Virus record (IMG/VR): IMGVR_UViG_3300022696_000130
Location: 1 to 37,899 of that record
Strand: one strand, 5' to 3'
Source of the DNA: a virus
Length of the DNA stretch: 37,899 nt
In this document: positions 1-8,032 of the stretch, piece by piece
How positions within the stretch are numbered: the first letter of the stretch is position 1
How the letters are laid out: each line of letters starts with the position of its first letter
The notes under the pieces: generated by a model
Database searches by the model: none
What the model saw: only the letters and a program-made list of their open reading frames with translations
What the model was told of the DNA's origin: nothing
Program-made: the position numbers and the translations under genes

Positions 1-939
1 GGAGAACGGGTTGTCCATAATCCGGCTTTCTGTGATTTGAGTCGCGAAGGTCGTTGCATACTTGCAGCCGAACAGAACCGAGTTCGAGGTAGCAGCCTCG
101 GTGGTCGAAGGCAGGTTGTTCGAGAACATAACCTCGAAGCGGTCAATGTTGGGAACCTTCCCAGTGATGGACTGAGCGGTGTTCATGCCAGTCGCATAGG
201 CCAGGCCGAAGGTGTTGTTGCTCATGGACTTCAGAACTTCGGAAGCCCAGGTCGGCAGCACAACAAAGCGGCCTTCTTCTGGAGCGTTGTTCTCGTCCAG
301 GTAACGAGCGTACTTGAGAATCAGGGCATGAAGCTCGTCGCCAGTGTTGGCGGAGGTCGCAGCAGCGGAAGTGCCGAGGGAGATAGTCGATCCCTTAGCG
401 GTAGAGCCACCATTGACAATCGCGCCGGTTGCAGCGGTGTAGCCACTGAAGTCACAGCTGGCATTCGCGTTGTAACCAGTGATGGTTGTCGCCAATTGAC
501 CACCAGCAACCGCACCAGCAGCGGCCATAGAGGTCAGCAGGTTCAGGTCAATGACTTGCTTCATTTGCTGGGAAGCGTCGTCAGCCCACTCGTTCATCAG
601 CTTGATGTCAGACTGGAACTCATCAACCCGGTCAATGGCAAAGGAGAAACCTTCACCTTGATCGATTTTGAGGGTGAGGTACGGACTTTCAGGATTCTGA
701 ACTGGCAGAACCATACCTTTTTTGTAGCGAAAGGTTTCAATCTTGGCGCGGGTCCGAATGTACACGGTGTCCCCTTGCGCCTTGATGTCGCCTTCGTAAT
801 CGGTGTTGGAAATCATGCCCCAGACAGTCTTGGGGTAAAATTTCTTTACCAGCAGTGCGGAATATACCGCAGGGATATACTGACTGGTCGAGCCAGTTGA
901 ATAGTCGGGATTACCCGGTTGAACAGGATAAACGGCCAT
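1..939 (-). CDS. Major capsid protein, 3' end beyond window
   Basis: The first 313 codons of a capsid subunit are visible; the reading frame is still open at base 1, so the C terminus lies outside the window. The N-terminal region (AVYSALLVKKFYPKTVWG, then NTDYEGDIKAQGDTVYIRT near residues 24-61) is the pattern I associate with P22/HK97-fold major capsid proteins of podovirus-like phages. The ATG at 937-939 is preceded by GGAGAATAATT. It follows the scaffold gene by 10 bases, the usual head-gene order. The identity of the subfamily is inferred; that it is the capsid gene is well supported by position and sequence. Confidence 0.88.
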   Translation of the reverse strand, partial: MAVYPVQPGNPDYSTGSTSQYIPAVYSALLVKKFYPKTVWGMISNTDYEGDIKAQGDTVYIRTRAKIETFRYKKGMVLPVQNPESPYLTLKIDQGEGFSFAIDRVDEFQSDIKLMNEWADDASQQMKQVIDLNLLTSMAAAGAVAGGQLATTITGYNANASCDFSGYTAATGAIVNGGSTAKGSTISLGTSAAATSANTGDELHALILKYARYLDENNAPEEGRFVVLPTWASEVLKSMSNNTFGLAYATGMNTAQSITGKVPNIDRFEVMFSNNLPSTTEAATSNSVLFGCKYATTFATQITESRIMDNPFS

Positions 940-949
940 AATTATTCTC

Positions 950-1903
950 CTATGAAGTTATTCTTCCCTCCGCAGCAGCCGCAAGGAGATCGTTCCACAA
1001 CGCTTGCGACTCTTCGGATGAATATTTGCCTCGTCGATCATCAATCTCAAACTGCTTGATCGACTCTTGCGTCCAAGTTGTTTTTTCGTCGGCCTTCGGG
1101 CTGGTTGCCCTGGTCGAACGGGAGGGAGCGATTGCAGCATCCCGTTGCTTGGTAGAGGCTTTCTTTCCCGGGGTAGGTGCTTCTGTTGCCCCAAGAAAAG
1201 TATTGAAAATCTCTGCCATTGCTTCGGCGTTCCAACTCTGGTTCGCCATTGTCATCATTTCCCCATAGGTCATCAGGCCCATAGGCCCAGGCTGCTGGAG
1301 AAATTCGAGAAAAGCCGGGTCTTCGTTTTCCCAAGGCTCACGCCAGTTCCCCTTAACCTGTTGGTCAAGGACTTCGTTAAAGGCCTTACGCGCTGAAACG
1401 ACCTGGGCTTCTTCTACCTTGTCCAGCTTTTCCTCTACCGGCTTCATTTGAGAACCAAGCAGGGTCTTCCCCTCTTCCTTCAGGAACTCCTTCAGGTAGT
1501 CATAGAGGTCGTCCCCATACTCTTCCCGGAACTTGACGAGTTTTTCATTCACCGCTTCAGTAGTTGGTTCTACTGTGTCTGGTTCTTTTTTCTCGCCCAA
1601 TCGCTCCAGGATGCTTTGCTTCAGTTCCCGCAGTTCTTTGTGAAGGCGAGGAACTTCTTTGTCGTACTTTGACTGAAGAGTGCTGTATTTTTGCCTGAAA
1701 TCTTCTTCCTCTTCGTCATTGTCGTCTTCTGAAGTCTCTTCCTCTTCTTCTTCCGGCTCTTGGTCTTCGGCAGTCTCCTCAGTCTCGCTTTCTTCTTCAG
1801 CGGCTTGAGTGTCTTCGGCGGTCTCTTCGTCTGGGTTCATACCCGCGAAGAGGTCTTCTGCCATCGTTGCTGCTTCTTCGACCTGTTTTGGGATTCCAGC
1901 CAT
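950..1903 (-). CDS. Capsid scaffolding protein
   Basis: A 317-residue, very acidic protein directly upstream of the capsid gene. Residues about 25-68 are almost wholly Glu/Asp/Thr, followed by a predicted coiled coil around 70-115 (QKYSTLQSKYDKEV, LHKELRELKQSILERL) and a charged, disordered C terminus rich in Ser/Lys/Arg. Acidic, coiled-coil-forming proteins in this position act as internal scaffolds that guide procapsid assembly and then leave or are degraded. AAAGGACAAGAAA lies before the ATG. No protease motif is seen, so a fused protease is unlikely. Confidence 0.8.
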   Translation of the reverse strand: MAGIPKQVEEAATMAEDLFAGMNPDEETAEDTQAAEEESETEETAEDQEPEEEEEETSEDDNDEEEEDFRQKYSTLQSKYDKEVPRLHKELRELKQSILERLGEKKEPDTVEPTTEAVNEKLVKFREEYGDDLYDYLKEFLKEEGKTLLGSQMKPVEEKLDKVEEAQVVSARKAFNEVLDQQVKGNWREPWENEDPAFLEFLQQPGPMGLMTYGEMMTMANQSWNAEAMAEIFNTFLGATEAPTPGKKASTKQRDAAIAPSRSTRATSPKADEKTTWTQESIKQFEIDDRRGKYSSEESQALWNDLLAAAAEGRITS

Positions 1904-1940
1904 TTTCTTGTCCTTTCAGGGGCCGACTTTACGGTCTCCC

Positions 1941-2189
1941 TTAATAGAGATCAGAAGGATCAACTGTTCCTTCCGGTTCCTTGTATTGATCGCATTTTGT
2001 AAAAGTTTCCAAGAGACTGTCAACTGCCGTTGCATATCCCTTATGAATATCGTTCATAGAACTGTCGTTTTTTTTGAACGCTTCATAGTTCTGACGAGAC
2101 AACTCAGCAAGATATTCCATGAAGTCCTGGCCGTCAGTCCCATGTTTGATACGCTTGAACATCTCTATGACTTGTTCTTTAGGCAGCAT
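1941..2189 (-). CDS. Small head-operon protein, unknown
   Basis: An 82-residue, mostly helical, charged protein between the portal and scaffold genes. Its start overlaps the end of the portal gene by 11 bases, which indicates translational coupling. I do not recognise a family. Small conserved proteins in this slot occur in several podovirus-like head operons, so a role in head assembly is a reasonable inference but not shown by any motif. Confidence 0.7.
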   Translation of the reverse strand: MLPKEQVIEMFKRIKHGTDGQDFMEYLAELSRQNYEAFKKNDSSMNDIHKGYATAVDSLLETFTKCDQYKEPEGTVDPSDLY

Positions 2190-4260
2190 TGTTCACCCCT
2201 GCTTTTGAACCGTCCGGGTTTGTTCCTTGTGGCTTGGCAACAGCACCACCACCATTAGCGACCTGTCCATTTTGCTGGATCGGGTCTACTCCCGCCTGAG
2301 CCATAAGCATCTGTTGGATCACCTGTTCAATATCCTGTACTCCCTCCAATCTCTTCATGTCCGGGAGGGAGATGTTGTTGGCCTTGGCAATCTGGGCAGC
2401 AATCGAGCCCAAATTCTCCGGGCCAAGAATCTGGCTCATCACCGGGGTCATAGCGAGCTGGAGGTACTCAATCTTCCTCTGTGCCTGCTGTTCTTTGATC
2501 TGGAGCCCATGAACACCCTTGGCGACGACTCGTGCATCCCCTTTGATGTCCGGGTTGTCAGAGAACTGCATTTTGTAGTCATAGCACATGGAGATGTAAG
2601 GCTCGATGATGTCATCGTCAACATTGGCGACGGTTGCCTTGATAGACCGGGAAGCAGCCGCCAACAGTTCTGTAAAGACAGTTGCCGTACCGGATGTGAC
2701 ACCAACCTGGTTCTGCCCCTGTGTGTAGGCTGGGACTGTCATCTCGTCAAGAACCTGAGAAAGGAACTTATACGCGGTGATAAGTTCCTGGCAGTGCATC
2801 TGCGGCTGGTAGTAATTAACCGCTGGGCCTTCCGTCTTCATCTGCAAGGAAGTCGATTCGACAACACGCCACGGGTAGATCGGAATACGCGTATCAACGC
2901 GATCCTTATCCACCTCAGCCATTGGCCCTGAAGCGATTGCAATATTGTTAATCAAGGCCCGTGCGACAGCGTTAAGGGCATCTTCAACAGGAGCGCCGAA
3001 TTCAAGCAGGCCTTCACCCACATAGGTCTCTGGGTTTTTCGCCCATGAAGTCGAATGGTAGGGTTTTCTGCCGAGAGAATCAGGGTTAAGGACAGCCTTT
3101 ATGACGTGCTTGCCAATCTTCCAGCAATTGGCGTGATATTGGCGATCAGGATCGAGCTGCTCCTCAACGCCCCACTCCATGAGAAGGCTTCCTTTCACAG
3201 TCCCTGTGAGTTCCTGGGCGTAAACAAGGTCTTCTTCTTTCTGGAATGATGTGTTTTGAGTCGGCGGGTTGGTCGGGTAGTTGGGGATTTTCTGGATCGC
3301 CCTTTTGATTTCGTTCTCCCCCTCGATGGTGAACCACTTTGCTTTAAGTTTTCCACTTTCCAGCTCACGCAGAACCATGCGAATGCGGTCAGAATCGTAG
3401 CCACTGACACCGATAAGGTCGTAAAGAGACTCTTTGGTGAGTTCGTGGACTTCGATGATGTCGCCGTCGTTGAGTTCCTTCACGCCTGAAGCGGGGAAAA
3501 TGTTAAATGGAGACACACAATAAACGTCGTGGGCGAGGACTTCCTGGGCCTCAATAGCGTAGGTATCGCCCTGAGGAACCCAAACCTGCTTCTTTTTCTT
3601 AGTCAGGATCGGGCCTTTGATGACAGCAAAAGGAAGGCGCGTGTAATACCAGAGAAAATCCTTGAAGGCCTTATTCCAGCCACCTTCTTCATTGTCGTCC
3701 CTGATCTCCTTGGCAGTCAGTTCACAACGCTCTTTTGCGTCCTTACTGATCTCTTCCTTTGCCTCTTCAACCTTCTGCTCGTAGTATTCCTGAATGATTT
3801 TAGCTACTTGGTTCTTGTCTACAACCTTCCCATCGGCAACAAGCTGCTGTTCGACAACCATTGCCTCCTGAAGAACCGCCTGCTTGACTTCTTCTATTTT
3901 CTCGTCAGGCAAATCAGGGACGGTTGTTGGCTGCAAAACCCAGGGATAATCTGAATCGCCACGATAAATGTCTTTTATCCACGACTCAGCAGAGCGGCAC
4001 TTCGTCTCCAGGTTTCTGATATAGATGTCAGTTCCCTTAAAGGCCTTGATCGCCGCTGCTTTTTTGTTGTCGTATTCACCTTTGGAACGCTTGAGAAGAA
4101 GCGCCATCTGGTTTCTGACAGGTTTGAAGTCCTCAAGGTTCTTTTGCCACACCTTATCAACGTGCTGTGACAGCTTATCGATGACAGGCTCATCTTCCGG
4201 TATGGCTTCCCGGAGAAACTCCATGTCGTCCTGATTGGGGTCGGCAACAATCGGGTCCAT
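2179..4260 (-). CDS. Portal protein
   Basis: A 693-residue protein lying between the large terminase and scaffold genes. The stretch around residues 413-450 (GEGLLEFGAPVEDALNAVAR, then ALINN...ASGP) matches the conserved core of portal proteins, where a helix contacts DNA in the central channel. The first 200 residues are highly charged and helical, with a long insertion rich in Lys/Glu at about 120-195. The C terminus is a Gly/Ala/Pro/Asn-rich tail. Its length fits the P22-like class (about 700 residues) rather than the shorter siphovirus class. The portal forms the dodecameric vertex through which the terminase pumps DNA. The ATG has AAGGATCATAA upstream. Confidence 0.88.
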   Translation of the reverse strand: MDPIVADPNQDDMEFLREAIPEDEPVIDKLSQHVDKVWQKNLEDFKPVRNQMALLLKRSKGEYDNKKAAAIKAFKGTDIYIRNLETKCRSAESWIKDIYRGDSDYPWVLQPTTVPDLPDEKIEEVKQAVLQEAMVVEQQLVADGKVVDKNQVAKIIQEYYEQKVEEAKEEISKDAKERCELTAKEIRDDNEEGGWNKAFKDFLWYYTRLPFAVIKGPILTKKKKQVWVPQGDTYAIEAQEVLAHDVYCVSPFNIFPASGVKELNDGDIIEVHELTKESLYDLIGVSGYDSDRIRMVLRELESGKLKAKWFTIEGENEIKRAIQKIPNYPTNPPTQNTSFQKEEDLVYAQELTGTVKGSLLMEWGVEEQLDPDRQYHANCWKIGKHVIKAVLNPDSLGRKPYHSTSWAKNPETYVGEGLLEFGAPVEDALNAVARALINNIAIASGPMAEVDKDRVDTRIPIYPWRVVESTSLQMKTEGPAVNYYQPQMHCQELITAYKFLSQVLDEMTVPAYTQGQNQVGVTSGTATVFTELLAAASRSIKATVANVDDDIIEPYISMCYDYKMQFSDNPDIKGDARVVAKGVHGLQIKEQQAQRKIEYLQLAMTPVMSQILGPENLGSIAAQIAKANNISLPDMKRLEGVQDIEQVIQQMLMAQAGVDPIQQNGQVANGGGAVAKPQGTNPDGSKAGVNNAA

Positions 4261-4269
4261 TTATGATCC

Positions 4270-4692
4270 TTATTTCAGGTTTTCGAGCTTGTAAATGGTC
4301 TTAAGATAAGCAGCGTCAAGCTCGTCAAGCAGGTTCATGATCGGATCGCACCCGGAAGCAATTGCCTCGCGGTTTTGAGCAATCCACTCCGCTTCTTCTT
4401 TGACATGACGCAAAATATCTTTTGGCACAGAAGCTCTCTGAGAGTAAAGACCCTTTAAAAGACCGTATTTCCCTTGATAGCACTCGACAATATCATCAAC
4501 TTGGTCAACGATCTCGTCGTAGAGTTCCCCCAGGGCCATGTGTTGAGCGAAAGAATTTGTCTCCCAGTGGGCAAAATGAAGCAGGTTTCGTGTCGTAAAG
4601 ACCTTGGAAACCAGTTCGGCAATTGCTGTACCTGGGGACTCTTGCGGTTTTTTGTTGATATACACTCTCAAAACATCTGCTGGGTTGGCCAT
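4270..4692 (-). CDS. Dps/ferritin-fold protein (DUF5856-like)
   Basis: A 140-residue all-helical protein. AHWETNSFAQHMALGELYDE (residues 41-60), followed by D66 and E70, keeps the Dps-like arrangement: His-Trp, then H51, D66 (+15) and E70 (+19), the spacing of ferroxidase ligands in Dps proteins. Compared with Dps there is a three-residue deletion between the HW pair and H51; H39 sits exactly 12 before H51. I associate this sequence with the phage family DUF5856. It has an SD AGGAGAGG and sits between the portal gene and a small basic gene in the head operon. Whether it binds iron or only keeps the fold cannot be decided from sequence. Confidence 0.65.
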   Translation of the reverse strand: MANPADVLRVYINKKPQESPGTAIAELVSKVFTTRNLLHFAHWETNSFAQHMALGELYDEIVDQVDDIVECYQGKYGLLKGLYSQRASVPKDILRHVKEEAEWIAQNREAIASGCDPIMNLLDELDAAYLKTIYKLENLK

Positions 4693-4700
4693 GACCTCTC

Positions 4701-4877
4701 CTATAAGTCTTTTAGAATATCCATCTCTTGCTGCCGACGAGATTTCACCTTATCTACCGCGTCCTCGGTGTAGACCTTTTCCTTTTTCTTCGGGGTCTTC
4801 TTCTCCGGGAGCGCGGTCTCTTCTTTTTCCATCATGATGCGCTTAAGCTGCTTCAGTCGTTCCATCAGGGAGGCCAT
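4701..4877 (-). CDS. Small basic helical protein (58 aa), unknown
   Basis: A 58-codon open frame starting at the ATG at 4875-4877 with AAAGGACAGACT upstream and ending at TAG 4701-4703. It fills the gap between the Dps-like and beta-rich genes and is in the same direction with normal spacing. The protein is about one third Lys/Arg/Glu, with a central PEKKTPKKKEK stretch flanked by helices. No family is recognised. Its place in the head operon and its composition are compatible with a small internal or DNA-associated protein, but that is a guess. Confidence 0.6.
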   Translation of the reverse strand: MASLMERLKQLKRIMMEKEETALPEKKTPKKKEKVYTEDAVDKVKSRRQQEMDILKDL

Positions 4878-4888
4878 AGTCTGTCCTT

Positions 4889-5560
4889 TTAGGTTTGTTT
4901 GGTGAATTCCCCAAGTGACCCAAGGGAATCTACTTCATAGTGGATGTCGAACTCAAGCAGCCTTGCGTCTGCCCCATAAGTATCACCAGCATCATTCCCA
5001 AGACGGGCAATGCGAACAATGAGCATTGTGCTGATTGCTTCGCCTGTCATGTCAATATCGCCAAGAGGGGTTATCAGGTGCTGCTCTGCGGTGTTGAGAT
5101 CAGCAGTTGGGCCAGCTGTTGTCGAGCTTGATACAATCGCTGAGAAAGCCCCAGCGACATCGCCAACGCTATAAATTTTATACTGCATCCCCCAGACAAC
5201 ATTCCCCGCCGCACTGGTTGTCTTACACCAATGCACATGCGGCTTAATGATTGTGTCCTGTTTCCATTTGTGCGGAAGCTGTGCGGTGCAGAAAATAACC
5301 TCGGTTCCAGAGGGCGCGAAAAGAAGAGTTCCGTCAGTAGCATCCCTATCCGGGTCTGATACAGCACCGGGCGGGTTGATTGCCGTTGCTGGGAAACGGA
5401 GGTCGTCCCAGTACGCAGTCTCAGACAACGAAAGGATAAAATCCTGGATGCCTTTTAACGTCGCCTGCTTGTTGTCGTCCTGATTGTTTTGCACTGGAAG
5501 GACATCATCGCCAGCTAAGGCTTCGATCATCTCCCAGATACGATAGTTATGGTCTGACAA
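4889..5560 (-). CDS. Beta-rich virion-associated protein, unknown
   Basis: A 223-residue protein with an N-terminal helical segment (about 1-50) and a C-terminal beta-sandwich-like part with alternating hydrophobic strands, including WDDLRFPATAINPPG and KPHVHW. It starts with TTG, chosen because AGGAGGG sits five bases upstream; the terminase stop codon lies inside that SD. Proteins with this jelly-roll-like pattern and a conserved His-x-His-Trp are common beside podovirus-like terminase and portal genes and are probably head decoration or fibre proteins. The function is inferred from context only. Confidence 0.68.
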   Translation of the reverse strand: MSDHNYRIWEMIEALAGDDVLPVQNNQDDNKQATLKGIQDFILSLSETAYWDDLRFPATAINPPGAVSDPDRDATDGTLLFAPSGTEVIFCTAQLPHKWKQDTIIKPHVHWCKTTSAAGNVVWGMQYKIYSVGDVAGAFSAIVSSSTTAGPTADLNTAEQHLITPLGDIDMTGEAISTMLIVRIARLGNDAGDTYGADARLLEFDIHYEVDSLGSLGEFTKQT

Positions 5561-5569
5561 AGAACCCTC

Positions 5570-8032
5570 CTATGTGCAGGCGTTCATGTGGTCGGTAATT
5601 CTCACGACTTTTCTTCCGCTTTCTTTTTGTGGATATTGCCAGTGCGAAGGCGGCGCGTTAATCAAATATCTAAGCGAATCTAACCTATGATCGTTGGTTT
5701 TGACAATTTGCCCCTTATCATCACGGTGATAGAGGCTGAGTTCTCTAAGAACACCCGTGCAGGATTTGAAGATTTTCAAGCGCCCGGAGGTGAAGCGTTC
5801 CCAAACAGCAAAAATTCCCGCTTCTCGTGCATTATTTGCAGGGATAAGCTTTAAGCCAAGCCCTCCACGGGCCTCAGGAAGTCCGTAAATGTCAAAAAGC
5901 TTCTGCCCATCGACCTGGCTTCTCCCACGGGCCGCAGGGTCAATTTCTCCGCGTATCCATGTTCCCCTGGCTTTAATGGCCTTTGCGTGGACGACAGGCT
6001 CCACCAGGCCTTGCATATGCTCTGAATAGACATAAATAACATCATTGTCTGCATCCCAAGCTCCCCAGACGGCGGCAGTGTTGTTCCAGCCAACATCCAT
6101 GCCATAAAGCTTTTTGTAGTGCATCGGGATAGGAAAATCATCGACAACAACATTCTTTGGGTCAATCGGGTAAACGAGACCTTCACCAACGGTTGGTGTC
6201 CCCTTGGAGCGGGCCTCTCTAAGCTGTGGCGGGGTCGAAGCCAGCATCTTGCGCTTGATGTCTTCTGTTAAGTGGGGGACATCATCCCAGGACACGACCT
6301 GGACGTATTTTTTATCTTCAGCGTCTGTTTCCTGTGAGTTGTCCAGAAACGACAACACAAGGTCAGTTACGCCCTGAAGGGGAGTGAACGTCAGTAGCAT
6401 AATCCCCTGGGTCGTCATCAGGCGGATCAAGCCCTCGCCATAGACATCCATTGGGCACTCCTCGTCAACCCAGATAACGTCAACCTCCGTCCCCTGCCAT
6501 GTGGCACGGCCCTGTTCGTAGGTTTTAAGGACAATTGTTGATTCTCCGCCAGAAGAATGACGGACTTTGATGATTTCAAGCGCCTCTGGAACATTGCGGC
6601 GGGTTTTACACTTCTCCGTGATGATCGATTGCTTGGGAAGCATCCCTGAACCCATATCAAGAAGATCGTCTCCAACAAGCTTCTTCTGGATAATGTCTCG
6701 AACAGTCGTAGCCGTATCGCCCCCCACCCAGATTAGAATTGGTCTGTTGAATTTTTTCCCGGCCCACCAGTCTGGGTAGTTCCCTGTCGCATGACAGGTT
6801 ATTTCGTAAGCCCCTGCTTCTGTTTTCCCCGTGTTATGGTGGACAACGCCAGCGGAAAAATAGCATTTGTGCTTTTCCACCGTAAAGTCTATTATAGGCT
6901 GGAAACCGAGTGGAAGGACACAAACAATGCGCTTGCAACCAACAAGAGAAGGATGCCACAGTGGGTAAAACGTCTGAATGCGAGAAACATCACCAGAAGA
7001 TTCTCTTACTCCACGGCCAGGGCAAAGGGTTTGGCACAATTGCCAAAGAGCTTGGTCTTTCGCATAAAGCTGTGTCAATTTATTGTCGTCGTCGTGGAAT
7101 TTTTTCAGCAACTCCTCGTGGAACAAATCGCCAGAAAATCTGCCATGACACGCTAAGATTGCTTGTTGAAGCCGAGAAGAAAACTCAAAAAGACGTGAGT
7201 GAAATTCTTGGTGTGTCTTTGTCAGCCGTAGAACGGGCGTGCTCGAAGCTGGGCCTGAAAACATCTCGAACAGGTCCGAGAAGCGGCAAGGGTCATCCTC
7301 AATGGTCAGGAGGTAGGGGTCTTGCGAAATTTGGTTATATCTGGATATACGCTCCAATGCATCCGAATGCGACAATGCCAGCAGGCCGCGTTCTGGAACA
7401 TCGCCTGGTAATGGAGGTGTCTCTTGGGCGCTATCTTGGGAAAGACGAAGTGGTCGATCACCGAGATGGCCACCCGCGCCATAATTGGCCAGAAAATCTC
7501 CGGCTGTTTGGCTCAAATGCAGACCACTTGAGAGAGACATTAGCTGGTCAATTTGCATCCAGCCGAACTCAGTCAATACCCGGTGCTTACGGGTGCAGTC
7601 AAAAAATTCACCAGTGTCCGTCACAAAACGAAACATTGGCTCAATGCCCTTCAGAATTCCGCCAGAAACTTGACCGTCACATTGTGCTTCACCGTCCCAC
7701 GAAAGAACTGTCGCATCTTTCGAAGAAGCAACTTCTACGGATCGGCGCAATCCAGAATCCATTCGAATGAACGTCCAGGGGCTGACACATCGGTTTCCTG
7801 CGATAAAAGCCCGTTCAATATACTCTCCCCCAGCATTGAAGAATTCAATGTGCTTCGGATAGAGTTCTCTTCGGTATTCACCAGTATCAGGAAAGAAATT
7901 TTTGAACTTATTGTACTTCTGGTCATGAGCAACTACCTCCAGGGCTTCAAGTAGCTCAACTTGCTCCTGGTCATTGAGTTGCTTGGCGTATTGTTCGACC
8001 AGAGTTTTGGTGAGGGCGTCTAAAAGACTCAC
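5570..8032 (-). CDS. Terminase large subunit containing an intein
   Basis: Packaging motor ATPase/nuclease. From the GTG at 8032 the precursor has 820 residues; removal of the 319-residue intein would leave 501, normal for the family. The N-terminal extein ends ...FIAGNR and the C-terminal extein begins TGKTEAG, which together restore Walker A GNRTGKTE. Walker B is VIWVDE (D523/E524). The RNase H-fold nuclease acidic residues are seen in GMDVGW (D646), GEIDPAARGR (D698) and NDHRLDS (D781/D785). The GTG overlaps the preceding stop by four bases (GTGA) and has TGGAG seven bases upstream; an ATG at 8062 is an alternative giving 830 residues. Without splicing the ATPase site would be interrupted, so splicing must be efficient. 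Confidence 0.92.
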   Translation of the reverse strand: MSLLDALTKTLVEQYAKQLNDQEQVELLEALEVVAHDQKYNKFKNFFPDTGEYRRELYPKHIEFFNAGGEYIERAFIAGNRCVSPWTFIRMDSGLRRSVEVASSKDATVLSWDGEAQCDGQVSGGILKGIEPMFRFVTDTGEFFDCTRKHRVLTEFGWMQIDQLMSLSSGLHLSQTAGDFLANYGAGGHLGDRPLRLSQDSAQETPPLPGDVPERGLLALSHSDALERISRYNQISQDPYLLTIEDDPCRFSDLFEMFSGPASSTPVLRLTKTHQEFHSRLFEFSSRLQQAILACHGRFSGDLFHEELLKKFHDDDNKLTQLYAKDQALWQLCQTLCPGRGVRESSGDVSRIQTFYPLWHPSLVGCKRIVCVLPLGFQPIIDFTVEKHKCYFSAGVVHHNTGKTEAGAYEITCHATGNYPDWWAGKKFNRPILIWVGGDTATTVRDIIQKKLVGDDLLDMGSGMLPKQSIITEKCKTRRNVPEALEIIKVRHSSGGESTIVLKTYEQGRATWQGTEVDVIWVDEECPMDVYGEGLIRLMTTQGIMLLTFTPLQGVTDLVLSFLDNSQETDAEDKKYVQVVSWDDVPHLTEDIKRKMLASTPPQLREARSKGTPTVGEGLVYPIDPKNVVVDDFPIPMHYKKLYGMDVGWNNTAAVWGAWDADNDVIYVYSEHMQGLVEPVVHAKAIKARGTWIRGEIDPAARGRSQVDGQKLFDIYGLPEARGGLGLKLIPANNAREAGIFAVWERFTSGRLKIFKSCTGVLRELSLYHRDDKGQIVKTNDHRLDSLRYLINAPPSHWQYPQKESGRKVVRITDHMNACT
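6867..6895 (+). promoter_or_regulatory. Sigma70-like promoter for the antisense HNH gene
   Basis: TTGTGC at 6867-6872 and TATTAT at 6890-6895 are separated by exactly 17 bases. The -10 matches five of six consensus bases and the -35 three of six. Transcription would start near 6902, giving a leader of about 60 bases to the HNH start codon. It lies inside the coding region for the C-terminal splicing block of the intein, so the same bases would serve both uses. Confidence 0.4.
6961..7770 (+). CDS. HNH homing endonuclease encoded antisense to the intein
   Basis: A 269-residue protein from the GTG at 6961, preceded by AGAAGG at 6947-6952. Two helix-turn-helix-like segments come first (about residues 24-47, TIAKELGLSHKAVSIYCRRR; and about 64-100, KDVSEILGVSLSAVERA). 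Next is a typical phage HNH domain: LEHRLVMEVSLGRYLG, EVVDHRDG, NWPENLRLF and ADHLRE, with His167, Asn179 and His189 as likely active-site residues. An upstream in-frame ATG exists at 6910 but lacks an SD. The whole gene lies inside the intein DNA on the opposite strand. The HNH body (to about 7530) faces the intein linker; the last 80 residues are the complement of the N-terminal splicing domain and may be fortuitous. It would be expected to cut intein-less terminase alleles. Confidence 0.85.
   Translation: MGKTSECEKHHQKILLLHGQGKGFGTIAKELGLSHKAVSIYCRRRGIFSATPRGTNRQKICHDTLRLLVEAEKKTQKDVSEILGVSLSAVERACSKLGLKTSRTGPRSGKGHPQWSGGRGLAKFGYIWIYAPMHPNATMPAGRVLEHRLVMEVSLGRYLGKDEVVDHRDGHPRHNWPENLRLFGSNADHLRETLAGQFASSRTQSIPGAYGCSQKIHQCPSQNETLAQCPSEFRQKLDRHIVLHRPTKELSHLSKKQLLRIGAIQNPFE

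Larger units (their letters stand above)
6833..7789 (-). mobile_element. Intein in terminase Walker A (coding segment)
   Basis: A 319-codon in-frame insertion. It begins with Cys (CVSPWTF, block A) and continues with SWDGE. Block B is CTRKHRVLTEFGW, with the Thr-x-x-His signature. It ends with block F/G PIIDFTVEKHKCYFSAGVVH followed by His-Asn, and the +1 extein residue is Thr. These are the hallmarks of a class 1 intein splicing domain. About 190 residues between blocks B and F show no endonuclease motif on this strand and resemble no protein I know. That stretch is the complement of the HNH gene on the plus strand. Insertion into a nucleotide-binding loop of an essential ATPase is typical of inteins. 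Confidence 0.9.

Noticed and set aside
37-900. Long plus-strand open frame of 287 codons opposite the capsid gene
   Set aside because: It lacks any recognisable motif, has no ribosome binding site, and lies opposite a clear capsid gene with GC-rich third positions, which often leaves long open frames on the other strand.
1809-4250. Several plus-strand frames of 60-234 codons opposite scaffold and portal
   Set aside because: Composition is typical of antisense shadows, start sites lack SDs, and the leftward genes explain the DNA. The HNH frame at 6961 differs because it has real domain motifs.
6791-7156. 121-codon plus frame inside the intein DNA
   Set aside because: It overlaps the HNH frame in another phase and shows no motif; only the HNH frame has domain signatures and an SD.
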